Shown here: in pieces, positions 25,891 to 32,085 of the stretch
Numbering within the stretch: position 1 is the stretch's first letter
Layout of the letters: each line of letters opens with the position of its first letter
Virus record (IMG/VR): IMGVR_UViG_3300044644_001314
Span: 1 to 41,753 of that record
Origin: a virus
DNA length: 41,753 bases
Strand: one strand, 5' to 3'
Notes under the pieces: generated by a model
What the model was told of the DNA's origin: nothing
The model's input: only the letters and a program-made list of their open reading frames with translations
Database searches by the model: none
Translations under genes and position numbers: made by a program

Positions 25891-26213
25891 TGGCTGATAT
25901 AAGTAAATGCAACGATTTTTTATGTCCATCAAGTAAATACTGTCATAGGTTTACTGCTCCAGCAGGAATGTACCAAAGTTGGGGATGTTTCAATCGTGAA
26001 GATGATGCTGACAACTGCGATATGTTTTGGAGTAATGGTATTGATTCCAACAAGTGCAAACTTGAAGGTGTTAAACGTGAAGGTGAAATTTGTAATTTAG
26101 ACTATTGCACGTATCCAAAATGCGTACAAGACACGTATTGTCCTAAATGCCATAAGGTAGATGGTGAACACAAAATGAGCTGTGCTACAAGAAAAATTCA
26201 ATGTAACTTATAA
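25890..26213 (+). CDS. Cysteine-rich small protein
   Basis: A 107-aa protein with 13 Cys, including DTYCPKCHKVDGEHKMSC (CxxC-type) and repeated YC/KC/NC elements. There is no signal peptide, so cytoplasmic zinc binding is more likely than disulphide bonding; the CPKCH stretch resembles a zinc ribbon. Function is unknown. It is coupled to the small gene upstream and followed by a 163-nt gap. Confidence 0.65.
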   Translation: MADISKCNDFLCPSSKYCHRFTAPAGMYQSWGCFNREDDADNCDMFWSNGIDSNKCKLEGVKREGEICNLDYCTYPKCVQDTYCPKCHKVDGEHKMSCATRKIQCNL

Positions 26214-26247
26214 GATGTATATTATTTTAAACAAAAAGCATATAAAA

Positions 26248-26354
26248 TGTATATTATATACAACATTTTGTCCCAAATATTCACTAAATTAAAGACGAAA
26301 TGTAATTTATAAGTTACTAATTGTTTAAAGATAAACCTTAAAATTTAGGGTTTT
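26248..26354 (+). other. Gap with palindrome and a weak terminator-like hairpin
   Basis: This stretch is gene-free. TGTATATTATATACA (26248-26262) is a perfect odd-length palindrome, also framed by AAAATGT (26244-26250) and ACATTTT (26263-26269). ATGTATATTAT also occurs at 26217. Further on, AAACCTTA (26333-26340) pairs with TAGGGTTT (26346-26353), one pair being U-G, followed by a short T-run. The first could be a regulator site, the second a weak terminator. Both are seen only as sequence patterns. Confidence 0.4.
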
Positions 26355-26376
26355 AATTGATATAAAAAGTAATAAG

Positions 26377-26532
26377 ATGAAAATAACAGTTGAAACAAAC
26401 GGAGAAACAATTACAATGGAATTACATAATGATAATACAATTTGGGAACTTATTTCTAAATTAAAAATTATGCTTTTATTTTGTGGATATAGCCAAGATT
26501 TAATTAATCAAATAATAGAGGATAGCGAATGA
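26377..26532 (+). CDS. Small protein (51 aa) coupled to the spanin candidate
   Basis: A 51-aa frame beginning MKITVETNGETITMELHND with a later hydrophobic stretch (LKIMLLFCGYSQDL). It overlaps the spanin candidate by 4 nt (ATGA), which implies coupled translation. The first 20 residues look like a short beta-hairpin. No family recognised. The stop-start coupling supports it being real and linked to lysis timing or to the spanin. Confidence 0.55.
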   Translation: MKITVETNGETITMELHNDNTIWELISKLKIMLLFCGYSQDLINQIIEDSE

Positions 26533-27035
26533 CAACAACTGAAAATAACAACGGAAATAACATTTTACTAATAGCTATCGTATTAGCTTTAATAATAGGA
26601 ATACTATTGACTTCCTGCGGATCAAGAAAAGTTCAAAAGTCAGAAACTAAAGAACAAGAGCAAAAAACTGAAAAATCTACTCTTGAAACTGAAACGAGAG
26701 TAACAGACAACACTAAAATAGTTGACACTTCAACAACTGATGAAATAGAGATTGTTCCTGTTGATAATACTTTACCTTTTACTGTCAATGGTAAAGAGTA
26801 CAAAAACGTTAAAATAAAGCGCAAAAAAAGTAAAAACAATATAAGTGTAGCAAAAGATGTAAAAGTCCAACATAACGAAGAAAAAAGCGATTTAAAGGTG
26901 GTTAAAAGCAACAAATTAGTTCAGGTAAAACAAATAGAACGTAAAAAATCTTATTGGTGGATGTTTTGGTTTCTGCTTTTAATACCAATTTATTTTGTTT
27001 ACAAAAAATATAAAGATAAATTTTCTTTTGTATAA
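26529..27035 (+). CDS. Unimolecular spanin (u-spanin) candidate
   Basis: A 168-aa protein with a hydrophobic N-terminus (about 12-29) leading to a lipobox LLTSC, so Cys30 should be lipidated and held in the outer membrane. The middle is polar (Lys/Glu/Thr-rich; ETRVTDNTKIVDTSTTDE). Residues about 142-160 (YWWMFWFLLLIPIYFVY) form a single membrane segment followed by a basic KKYKDK end. An N-terminal lipoprotein signal with a C-terminal membrane anchor in one chain is the u-spanin design (as in T1 gp11), linking outer and inner membranes for the last step of lysis. The N-terminus lacks the usual Lys/Arg before the hydrophobic core. It is the last late gene. Confidence 0.7.
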   Translation: MTTTENNNGNNILLIAIVLALIIGILLTSCGSRKVQKSETKEQEQKTEKSTLETETRVTDNTKIVDTSTTDEIEIVPVDNTLPFTVNGKEYKNVKIKRKKSKNNISVAKDVKVQHNEEKSDLKVVKSNKLVQVKQIERKKSYWWMFWFLLLIPIYFVYKKYKDKFSFV

Positions 27036-27046
27036 ACATTTTTGTT

Positions 27047-27054
27047 TACATTTG
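27047..27054 (+). promoter_or_regulatory. Candidate promoter -7 element TACATTTG
   Basis: TACATTTG matches TAnnTTTG, with a TTTG 16 nt upstream (27027-27030), slightly closer than the usual 17-23. The only thing downstream before the terminator is about 75 nt without a gene, so any transcript would be a small RNA. It could also be chance in AT-rich DNA. Confidence 0.35.
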
Positions 27055-27084
27055 ATAATTCATAATAGTTTAGTTTGGTTAATT

Positions 27085-27134
27085 AATCCCCTATCGTAGT
27101 TTGTGGTGTACGCAGACATAGATAGGGGATTTTT
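27085..27134. terminator. Terminator between the convergent late and early genes
   Basis: AATCCCCTATC (27085-27095) pairs perfectly over 11 bp with 27121-27131, and the + strand continues with T residues to 27134. The loop holds inner pairs (GTTTG/CAGAC or CGTA/TACG), and outer AT pairs (27081-27087 with 27136-27142) extend the stem. It lies in the only gap between the last late gene and the last early gene, so it can stop both. The - strand side has a weak T-tract. Confidence 0.85.
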
Positions 27135-27136
27135 GA

Positions 27137-27376
27137 TTAATTATATTTAAGGTTAAATAGTTTTTCATAATCACTTTTTGTATCTATTAGCAATATTCTT
27201 TTTTGATTTATTGCGCTTTCAACATAGTTTATGCAGATTAATTTCTGCTTTTCAAAGTTTTCGCTTCCTTTTTCAGAATTAAGATAATCTTCGTAATGAA
27301 CTATATAATTCTTGTAATCACTTTCTAATTGGTTGTAAGCAATGTAATGTTCTGTTGATAAAAATTTGTCTTTCAT
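27137..27376 (-). CDS. Last gene of the early operon, unknown
   Basis: A 79-aa helical, acidic protein (MKDKFLSTEHYIAYNQLESDY) with a Lys/Glu pattern and no recognised family. It overlaps the DnaA-domain gene by 4 nt and is the gene next to the terminator. Being furthest from the early promoter, it is probably the most weakly expressed. A helical cofactor of the replication proteins is possible but cannot be shown. Confidence 0.6.
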   Translation of the reverse strand: MKDKFLSTEHYIAYNQLESDYKNYIVHYEDYLNSEKGSENFEKQKLICINYVESAINQKRILLIDTKSDYEKLFNLKYN

Positions 27377-27753
27377 AATGTGTGAGATATGTTAATGTTA
27401 TTATTAATTATGTGATAGTTTAACCACTTATCATCGATATTCTTTAATTTAAAATCAATACGTTTAACAATATGTTTTACTTCAGGATAATATTCTAATT
27501 CATATAAAATTCTTTTATTGCCATGAATTACTGTTGCGTGATCTCTATTAATAAAAGTTCCTATTGATTTTAAACTATACCTTGTTTTTTCACAAGCAAA
27601 ATAAAAATATAAATGCCTTGCAAATACAATTTCCTTTAATCTATTTTTACTTAAAATATCATTTTCAGATATAAGAGTAACTTCATTTACTGCTTTTAAA
27701 ATTCTTTTTAATTCCATAATGATAAAATGTTTTTGTTCAATTCTATTTTCCAT
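27373..27753 (-). CDS. Stand-alone DnaA DNA-binding domain protein
   Basis: A 126-aa protein that corresponds only to domain IV of DnaA (Bac_DnaA_C, PF08299). The signature lies at residues about 40-85: LKEIVFARHLYFYFACEKTRYSLKSIG (in part), then GTFINRDHATVIHGNKRI, matching the 'rdHsTVlHa' DnaA-box-contacting helix. No AAA+ domain is present. It may bind DnaA-box-like sites in the phage or host origin, recruit or block host DnaA, or act as a repressor. It lies at the end of the replication genes. An internal Met (residue 13) would give a start at 27717 and reduce the overlap with the upstream gene from 46 to 10 nt. Confidence 0.85.
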   Translation of the reverse strand: MENRIEQKHFIIMELKRILKAVNEVTLISENDILSKNRLKEIVFARHLYFYFACEKTRYSLKSIGTFINRDHATVIHGNKRILYELEYYPEVKHIVKRIDFKLKNIDDKWLNYHIINNNINISHTL

Positions 27754-28271
27754 AAGTTTATATCAGCACTTGCTTTAAAACCTACATGATTAATTTTTCC
27801 TTTTTCCCAAGTTCCATAATTTTCAAATCCTAAATTTTTCCAAAATAAATTGCTTTCTAAATCAGTTCTACACCTTAATGTAAATCCAACTCTTGCAAAA
27901 GTTTCGCAAAAATCTCTACAAACTTCAATTAATGCTTTTCCATAATATAATCTTCTTGCATCATTTCTAACAGCTATTTGTTGAATTTTAGCGTATTTAT
28001 AGCTTCCTTTAGCTGGAGTTATTAAAACATAACCAACTGCATCATTATTAGCTTCACAAATTAATACAATAAAGTTTCTTTTACCACCCCAAACATAATC
28101 TTCCCATATAGTTTTTTGAATAAAACCAACAGCATAACTATTTTCTTTTTGAAGTTTATCTACTAATAACATATCTTTAATTGTTGAAGTTCTAACTGAA
28201 ATATTAGCTAAAGTATCATTATAAAGAATATTTATTAAACCTGTGCTACAATCAAATTTTCCTAAATTCAT
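27708..28271 (-). CDS. GNAT-family N-acetyltransferase
   Basis: A 187-aa protein with the GNAT plan: strands NFIVLICEANNDAVGYVLIT, then KIQQIAVRNDARRLYYGKALIEVC (motif A with the acetyl-CoA-binding RRLYYGKA turn, loosely matching R/QxxGxG/A), then SNLFWKNLGFENYGTW (motif B). The substrate is unknown: a host protein, an amine or a small molecule. It sits between the RecA-fold ATPase and the DnaA-like gene, 3 nt after the former, so it is co-expressed with replication genes. Phage GNATs can modify host proteins, but that is not shown here. Confidence 0.8.
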   Translation of the reverse strand: MNLGKFDCSTGLINILYNDTLANISVRTSTIKDMLLVDKLQKENSYAVGFIQKTIWEDYVWGGKRNFIVLICEANNDAVGYVLITPAKGSYKYAKIQQIAVRNDARRLYYGKALIEVCRDFCETFARVGFTLRCRTDLESNLFWKNLGFENYGTWEKGKINHVGFKASADINLWKIELNKNILSLWN

Positions 28272-28274
28272 AAT

Positions 28275-29174
28275 TTAAAATGTTGGTTTACTTTTTGGTG
28301 TTTCTATAATTTGATTATCTAAAGATAAAGTATATGGAAGCCAATCTTTATTAACTGAAATTCCAAATGCATTCCATTTTTTACCTCTACCTCTTTGACA
28401 AGTAACGCTTGAGAAACTTCCTTCATCTTTAATGATAACTACCGTTTCACATTTTTGTTGAAGAATAGTTCCTAAATGACCTCTTGCTTTGTCTTGTCCT
28501 GGATTAAGGTGTAGCACTCCTGTTATGTGAGCTTTACTTAATGTTGAGTATTTCATTAATGACTGAGTAAATTCAGTTGATTCAACTAAATCATTAAAAT
28601 TGTCAAGCATATCAACATAACCATCAATAGAAACTATGCCTAATTTATTTCTATATTCACTTTCCATAAACAGCCATTTAAGATAATCACGTCTAATTTT
28701 AGCATTATGTTCACGTAAGTTTATTGCAATATAGTTATCAGGTATGACAGGATTTTGTGGTGTTCCATACATTTTGCATATTCTATCAGCACCTAATCGT
28801 GAATAGTATGCATCTTGCTCTGTGTCCAGGTCTATAATGTATTTATCTCTAAGATTATGACCTTTAATATCTGATGAATAGTTTATGCTATTACCATCAA
28901 AACAACAACCTAATAACAAAGATTTAAGCCATGACTTTCTTGCTTTTTCTTCACCTTTAATCATTGAAATGTTACCAAAAGTACCAAATATTAAATGATT
29001 AAATTCTCCATTGTAAGCTATATCATCATAACCTATTGATATTGCTAATTGCGGTTTACTTACTTTGCTTTTTAAGTCAAGTGTTGATAGTTTATGTATC
29101 TCATTAAAATCAACATCTAAGCTATCTAATGCCTGTTTAAGCTGTACTGTTGGTATATCTATTTTAAATTCCAT
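28275..29174 (-). CDS. RecA-fold ATPase (AAA_25 / RepA-helicase-like)
   Basis: A 299-aa ATPase. The Walker A region ISMIKGEEKARKSWL (Gly74 to Ser81) has Arg in place of the last Gly of GxxxxGK[ST], as in several Bacteroidota mobile-element ATPases. A Walker B-like strand GIVSIDGYVDML lies near 178-189, and THVLHLNPGQ-like and SVTCQRGRGKKW segments follow. The fold resembles AAA_25/DnaB-type RecA motors used as replicative helicases or their loaders. It shares one base with its upstream neighbour. The lack of a primase domain suggests that it recruits host primase. Confidence 0.72.
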   Translation of the reverse strand: MEFKIDIPTVQLKQALDSLDVDFNEIHKLSTLDLKSKVSKPQLAISIGYDDIAYNGEFNHLIFGTFGNISMIKGEEKARKSWLKSLLLGCCFDGNSINYSSDIKGHNLRDKYIIDLDTEQDAYYSRLGADRICKMYGTPQNPVIPDNYIAINLREHNAKIRRDYLKWLFMESEYRNKLGIVSIDGYVDMLDNFNDLVESTEFTQSLMKYSTLSKAHITGVLHLNPGQDKARGHLGTILQQKCETVVIIKDEGSFSSVTCQRGRGKKWNAFGISVNKDWLPYTLSLDNQIIETPKSKPTF

Positions 29175-29686
29175 TATGGTAAGTTTTTATATTTATTAAT
29201 AAACTCAGTTATGGTATTGTTTAATGAAATAAATACTTTATCTTCTTTTAAAATACCTTCAAAATAATCCATCATTGCTTTATCTTTTAAAATTTCGTTT
29301 TCTAAATCACGTTCTTTGTCAGTTAATAATGCTGGATGCTTATCAGTAATGCCTAAATCATTAATATATTTATTCATTAATACATCGTTTACTTCTTGCG
29401 TAAACTTTTCATAGTAAAATTCAATAGGATGTTTTAAGTAATGGTGCATTGTCTTTTGTGCCAATTTAAAATCACCTTTATAAAAATGTACTTCCTGAGC
29501 AAATACCCTACAAAATAACTTTGCAAACAAAACATCGTTTTTAAGAGCTTGTTTTTTACTTTCCATAACCCAATTAGCTAAAAAAGAATATGCTTCTAAA
29601 TCAATTTGTTTTGGCTCATATTTGCCATTTTCAAGTCTATAACTCATTTGAGCAAATGCTTGTTCTATATTATTTATCTTTCTCAT
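29174..29686 (-). CDS. Unknown replication-region protein (170 aa)
   Basis: A largely helical, charged protein (MRKINNIEQAFAQMSYRLEN ... FINKYKNLP) with a central aromatic region (FCRVFAQEVHFYKGDFKLAQKTMHHYL). It is coupled by one base to the ATPase gene and lies 12 nt after the PP-loop gene. The tight link to a helicase-like ATPase makes a loader or accessory role attractive. There is no recognised domain, so this remains inference. Confidence 0.6.
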   Translation of the reverse strand: MRKINNIEQAFAQMSYRLENGKYEPKQIDLEAYSFLANWVMESKKQALKNDVLFAKLFCRVFAQEVHFYKGDFKLAQKTMHHYLKHPIEFYYEKFTQEVNDVLMNKYINDLGITDKHPALLTDKERDLENEILKDKAMMDYFEGILKEDKVFISLNNTITEFINKYKNLP

Positions 29687-29698
29687 TGTTTTTATTTA

Positions 29699-30547
29699 TT
29701 AAATTCCACAAAATCCACTATCACATTCATTAAAATCATCATCAGAAAATAATTGTCCTTGCTGATTAAATTTTAAAATTTCAGTAAAAGTAACATCTGA
29801 TAAAAATTTATTTCCAGTATTAATCTCTTGTTTTTCAAACCATTTAATTTTTTCTAAATCTTTATTTGCCATGTGCGAAATCATTAATGGTTGTCTATTT
29901 ACGCAACCAACACAATTATTTCTATATGCAAATCTTACACTTTTATCATTCCAATAGTTATAAATAATATCTTTAGAAATATTATTTTCAATTAATGGAA
30001 AAGTAACTTTTCTATAAGCAATTTTACCCCATTTATTTCTTTTACCTGCATTTCCAATTACAGTTTCAAAAAATTCAATTCCATTTTTATCTGCTCTACT
30101 AATTACATTTTCTGCTCTTGCTGTTTCAGTTGGTCTAAATCCTATTCTCATTTCAATAGGTAGTTCTGTATTATCTTTTAACCAATTAAAAATAGGTTTA
30201 AGTTTCATTTCAACTGTGCAAAACCTTGACATTTTATTTGGAAGATAATTTCCTTTTTTTCTAATTACTTCTTCAAAAGTATTACCGCTTACCCAAGTTA
30301 TTTCTGAACCTATAAATTGCTCTAAATCTAAAATAGTATAAATTATTTCATCCATTTCAGCAGTACCTACAAATTCTTTTCCTAATTTATCTGAAACTAA
30401 TTGCCTTGTTTTTTCATCTTTACCTTTCATCCATAAATTATTTATATCTTCAATTCTTACTAAAGAAAAAATATTTATATCTGCTGGATAATGTTTTGCT
30501 AAATAAGATGATGTTTTACCACCACTAATACTGTTTACTGTTTTCAT
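29699..30547 (-). CDS. PAPS-reductase-like PP-loop protein
   Basis: A 282-aa protein whose N-terminus SISGGKTSSYLAKHY contains the PP-loop SGGKTS (residues 8-13) of ATP pyrophosphatases. It also has SRFCTVEMKLKPIF, close to the 'CxxxlKxxP' element of PAPS reductases, and GFRPTETARAEN. Additional Cys pairs occur in NNCVGCVNRQP and CDSGFCG near the C-terminus, which may bind a metal or an Fe-S cluster. It could reduce sulphate, modify tRNA or nucleobases, or be a DndC-like factor. No other phosphorothioation genes lie nearby. It is co-transcribed with the replication genes. Confidence 0.75.
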   Translation of the reverse strand: MKTVNSISGGKTSSYLAKHYPADINIFSLVRIEDINNLWMKGKDEKTRQLVSDKLGKEFVGTAEMDEIIYTILDLEQFIGSEITWVSGNTFEEVIRKKGNYLPNKMSRFCTVEMKLKPIFNWLKDNTELPIEMRIGFRPTETARAENVISRADKNGIEFFETVIGNAGKRNKWGKIAYRKVTFPLIENNISKDIIYNYWNDKSVRFAYRNNCVGCVNRQPLMISHMANKDLEKIKWFEKQEINTGNKFLSDVTFTEILKFNQQGQLFSDDDFNECDSGFCGI

Positions 30548-30549
30548 AA

Positions 30550-31194
30550 TTATTTTTGTGTTGAAAATCTTTCTAACTTATCAGCTCTACTAATAAATTC
30601 TAAAGTTAAATATTGATGATTAGTTTCTTTGTGATACTTATCGTTATAAGCATTTTGAATTGCATTAGCAATATCTTCTTTTGTAAAGTTTTCTTTTAAC
30701 CTTGCCTTAAATTGACTTTTAGCTTTTTCAGGAACTACTTTACATTTTTTACCTGTTACTTCATTAAAAAAATCTAAAAGCACAGACCAATTTATTGGAT
30801 CTATATTTTCTTTTTTAATTATTATATTATTAGTAGTTGTTAGTTGTTTGTTGTTTGTTTGTTGTTCGTTTGTTACTTTATTTTCTAAATTTTGGTAATC
30901 ATCATATTTTACAATAGTTAGCAAAGTATTTTTGTTTGTTGAATTTTTTACAATTTCATTAGTTTTTTCTAACTTGCTTAATGATGTTCTTATATTCTGA
31001 AAAGTCAAATTTAATTCATTAGATAAAGTTTCAATACTTGTTATAAAACTTCCTCTTTTTATTAAAGTTCCTTGCCAATTTTTATCTTCCCAATTTGCTT
31101 TTAAAAGACAATGTATAAATAATATTTTAGTGTTATTATCATTATACCATTCCCAATCTAAAAGTTTTCGATGTAATGAAATATATCCACTCAT
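30550..31194 (-). CDS. Replisome organiser / replication initiator with Phg_2220_C domain
   Basis: A 214-aa protein. Residues 1-85 resemble the winged-helix N-terminus of phage replisome organisers (GYISLHRKLLDWEWYNDNN and LIKRGSFITSIETLSNELNL). Residues about 85-130 form a Thr/Asn/Gln-rich linker. Residues about 135-205 (LLDFFNEVTGKKCKV ... YLTLEFISRADKLERF) match the conserved phage C-terminal domain Phg_2220_C (PF09524). Proteins of this build bind the phage origin and bring in the helicase. A repeat run encoding the linker (30834-30875) could be the origin. The gene is preceded by a hairpin leader (31207-31310). Confidence 0.8.
   Translation of the reverse strand: MSGYISLHRKLLDWEWYNDNNTKILFIHCLLKANWEDKNWQGTLIKRGSFITSIETLSNELNLTFQNIRTSLSKLEKTNEIVKNSTNKNTLLTIVKYDDYQNLENKVTNEQQTNNKQLTTTNNIIIKKENIDPINWSVLLDFFNEVTGKKCKVVPEKAKSQFKARLKENFTKEDIANAIQNAYNDKYHKETNHQYLTLEFISRADKLERFSTQK
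30834..30875. repeat. Low-complexity TTGTTTG repeats inside the initiator gene (origin candidate)
   Basis: About 40 bp read GTTGTTAG TTGTTTGTTGTTTG and similar, with units of TTGTTTG/GTTCGTTTG. They encode the Asn/Gln/Thr linker of the replisome organiser. Phage origins often lie in the linker of the initiator gene as iterons. The repeats are seen; the origin function is inference, because a low-complexity linker alone would give a similar pattern. Confidence 0.35.
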
Positions 31195-31206
31195 AATTTT
31201 TAAATT

Positions 31207-31310
31207 AAAAAATCCTTTAGGTTTCGGTGTGGTGGCACTTACTCCCTAAAGGATAAATAAATAATTCTTTAATGTAATGAACCCACCAGAACATTACAAA
31301 TGCAAATATA
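31207..31310 (-). promoter_or_regulatory. Two-hairpin leader with promoter-like site and attenuator-like terminator
   Basis: On the - strand: TATATTTG (31310-31303, matching TAnnTTTG), then hairpin 1 with TGTAATG/CATTACA (31298-31292 and 31279-31273) and a 12-nt loop. A second hairpin follows, ATCCTTTAGG/CCTAAAGGAT (31254-31245 and 31221-31212), with a 23-nt loop and six T residues (31212-31207). The two loops contain TGGTGG (31288-31283) and CCACCA (31235-31230), perfectly complementary over 6 bp, so the loops can pair. The structure ends 12 nt before the replisome organiser start. It could attenuate that gene or be a small RNA ended by its own terminator. No TTG element was found at the right distance. 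Confidence 0.65.
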
Positions 31311-31331
31311 TAAAATTATTTTAATATAATG

Positions 31332-31703
31332 CTAAAAAGGTAAATCATCTTCTTCAAATTCTTTAGCTAAAGGTTCAGTATATTCTTTTTTACCTTTATA
31401 CTTTTCGTCTTTAGGAGCTTGTTCTGATGATTCAGCACTTTCAATTTTCCAACATTCTAAAGTATTAAAAGCAATTTCTTTACCTTCTTTATTAGTCCAT
31501 AAACGACCTTTAATGTTTAAATGTACTTTTACTTCTTGACCTACTTTATAATTGTTCAAAATATCGCACTTATCTTTAATTACTTGAAGTTGTAAATATT
31601 GTTTATATTCTTCCTGAGTTTCAACTATAAATTCTCTTTTTGAAAATTTATCTGATACAATTTGCGTTTCACCTATTGAGTGAATTTTTACGTTTAGTTC
31701 CAT
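31332..31703 (-). CDS. SSB-like OB-fold protein, DUF3127 type
   Basis: A 123-aa protein of the Bacteroidota DUF3127 type (PF11325), an SSB-like OB-fold. The pattern is KREFIVETQEEYKQYLQLQVIKDKCDILNNYKVGQEVKVHLNIKGR (in part), then an acidic tail ending EEDDLPF. That ending resembles the DDDLPF tail with which bacterial SSB recruits partners, a strong sign that it coats single-stranded DNA for replication and recombination. It lies in the recombination block. Confidence 0.85.
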   Translation of the reverse strand: MELNVKIHSIGETQIVSDKFSKREFIVETQEEYKQYLQLQVIKDKCDILNNYKVGQEVKVHLNIKGRLWTNKEGKEIAFNTLECWKIESAESSEQAPKDEKYKGKKEYTEPLAKEFEEDDLPF

Positions 31704-31705
31704 AA

Positions 31706-31852
31706 TTATTTAATGTTTAAGTTTTGTAATTCGTTTTGTAAATTGTGTAAATAATGATTAGTGAAAATAGTTTCTTTTAATTCTTTTGTTTTTGCGATTT
31801 CATCACGCAAATAACTAATGTAATCTTCTTTGTCTTGTTTAGTAAATTTCAT
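31706..31852 (-). CDS. Small helical protein (48 aa)
   Basis: A 48-aa frame (MKFTKQDKEDYISYLRDEIAKT, then Lys/Glu/Asn/Leu-rich to NLNIK) lying 2 nt upstream of the SSB gene. It overlaps the next upstream gene by 14 nt. It looks like a coiled coil. Codon use and tight packing support it, but it has no family. Confidence 0.55.
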   Translation of the reverse strand: MKFTKQDKEDYISYLRDEIAKTKELKETIFTNHYLHNLQNELQNLNIK

Positions 31853-32024
31853 CTTTTAAAAATATAGTTGTGTTAAAATTAATTTTATATGCCCTGTAAT
31901 GATACTTTTCGTGTTTAAGTTTTAAAAACTCCTTATAAGACATTCTCATTTTTTTTGGATTAGTTAAACCTTTCTTATGAAAAGCTACTACATCAACTTT
32001 AACATCGTTTATTAAATTCTTCAT
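31839..32024 (-). CDS. Small basic protein (61 aa), unknown
   Basis: A 61-aa basic protein (MKNLINDVKVDVVAFHKKG, KKMRMSYKEFLKLKHEKYHY) with no recognised domain. The positive charge would allow nucleic-acid binding. It overlaps the 48-aa gene downstream by 14 nt, and a 28-codon frame lies upstream. Confidence 0.55.
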   Translation of the reverse strand: MKNLINDVKVDVVAFHKKGLTNPKKMRMSYKEFLKLKHEKYHYRAYKINFNTTIFLKDEIY

Positions 32025-32085
32025 TTAAAGTTTCAAATATTAAATATTCTACAACATCTATTTGTTCAGGTTCTTGATCTTTCAT
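31999..32085 (-). CDS. Very short coupled frame (28 aa), doubtful
   Basis: A 28-codon frame (MKDQEPEQIDVVEYLIFETL..) whose ATG overlaps the TGA of the NinG gene as ATGA and whose end overlaps the next gene start by 26 nt. The start-stop overlap is typical of coupled genes. The shortness makes chance likely. Confidence 0.25.
   Translation of the reverse strand: MKDQEPEQIDVVEYLIFETLNEEFNKRC

Noticed and set aside
30834-30875. CRISPR-like or VNTR array.
   Set aside because: No regular spacer-repeat spacing; just a low-complexity run encoding a linker.
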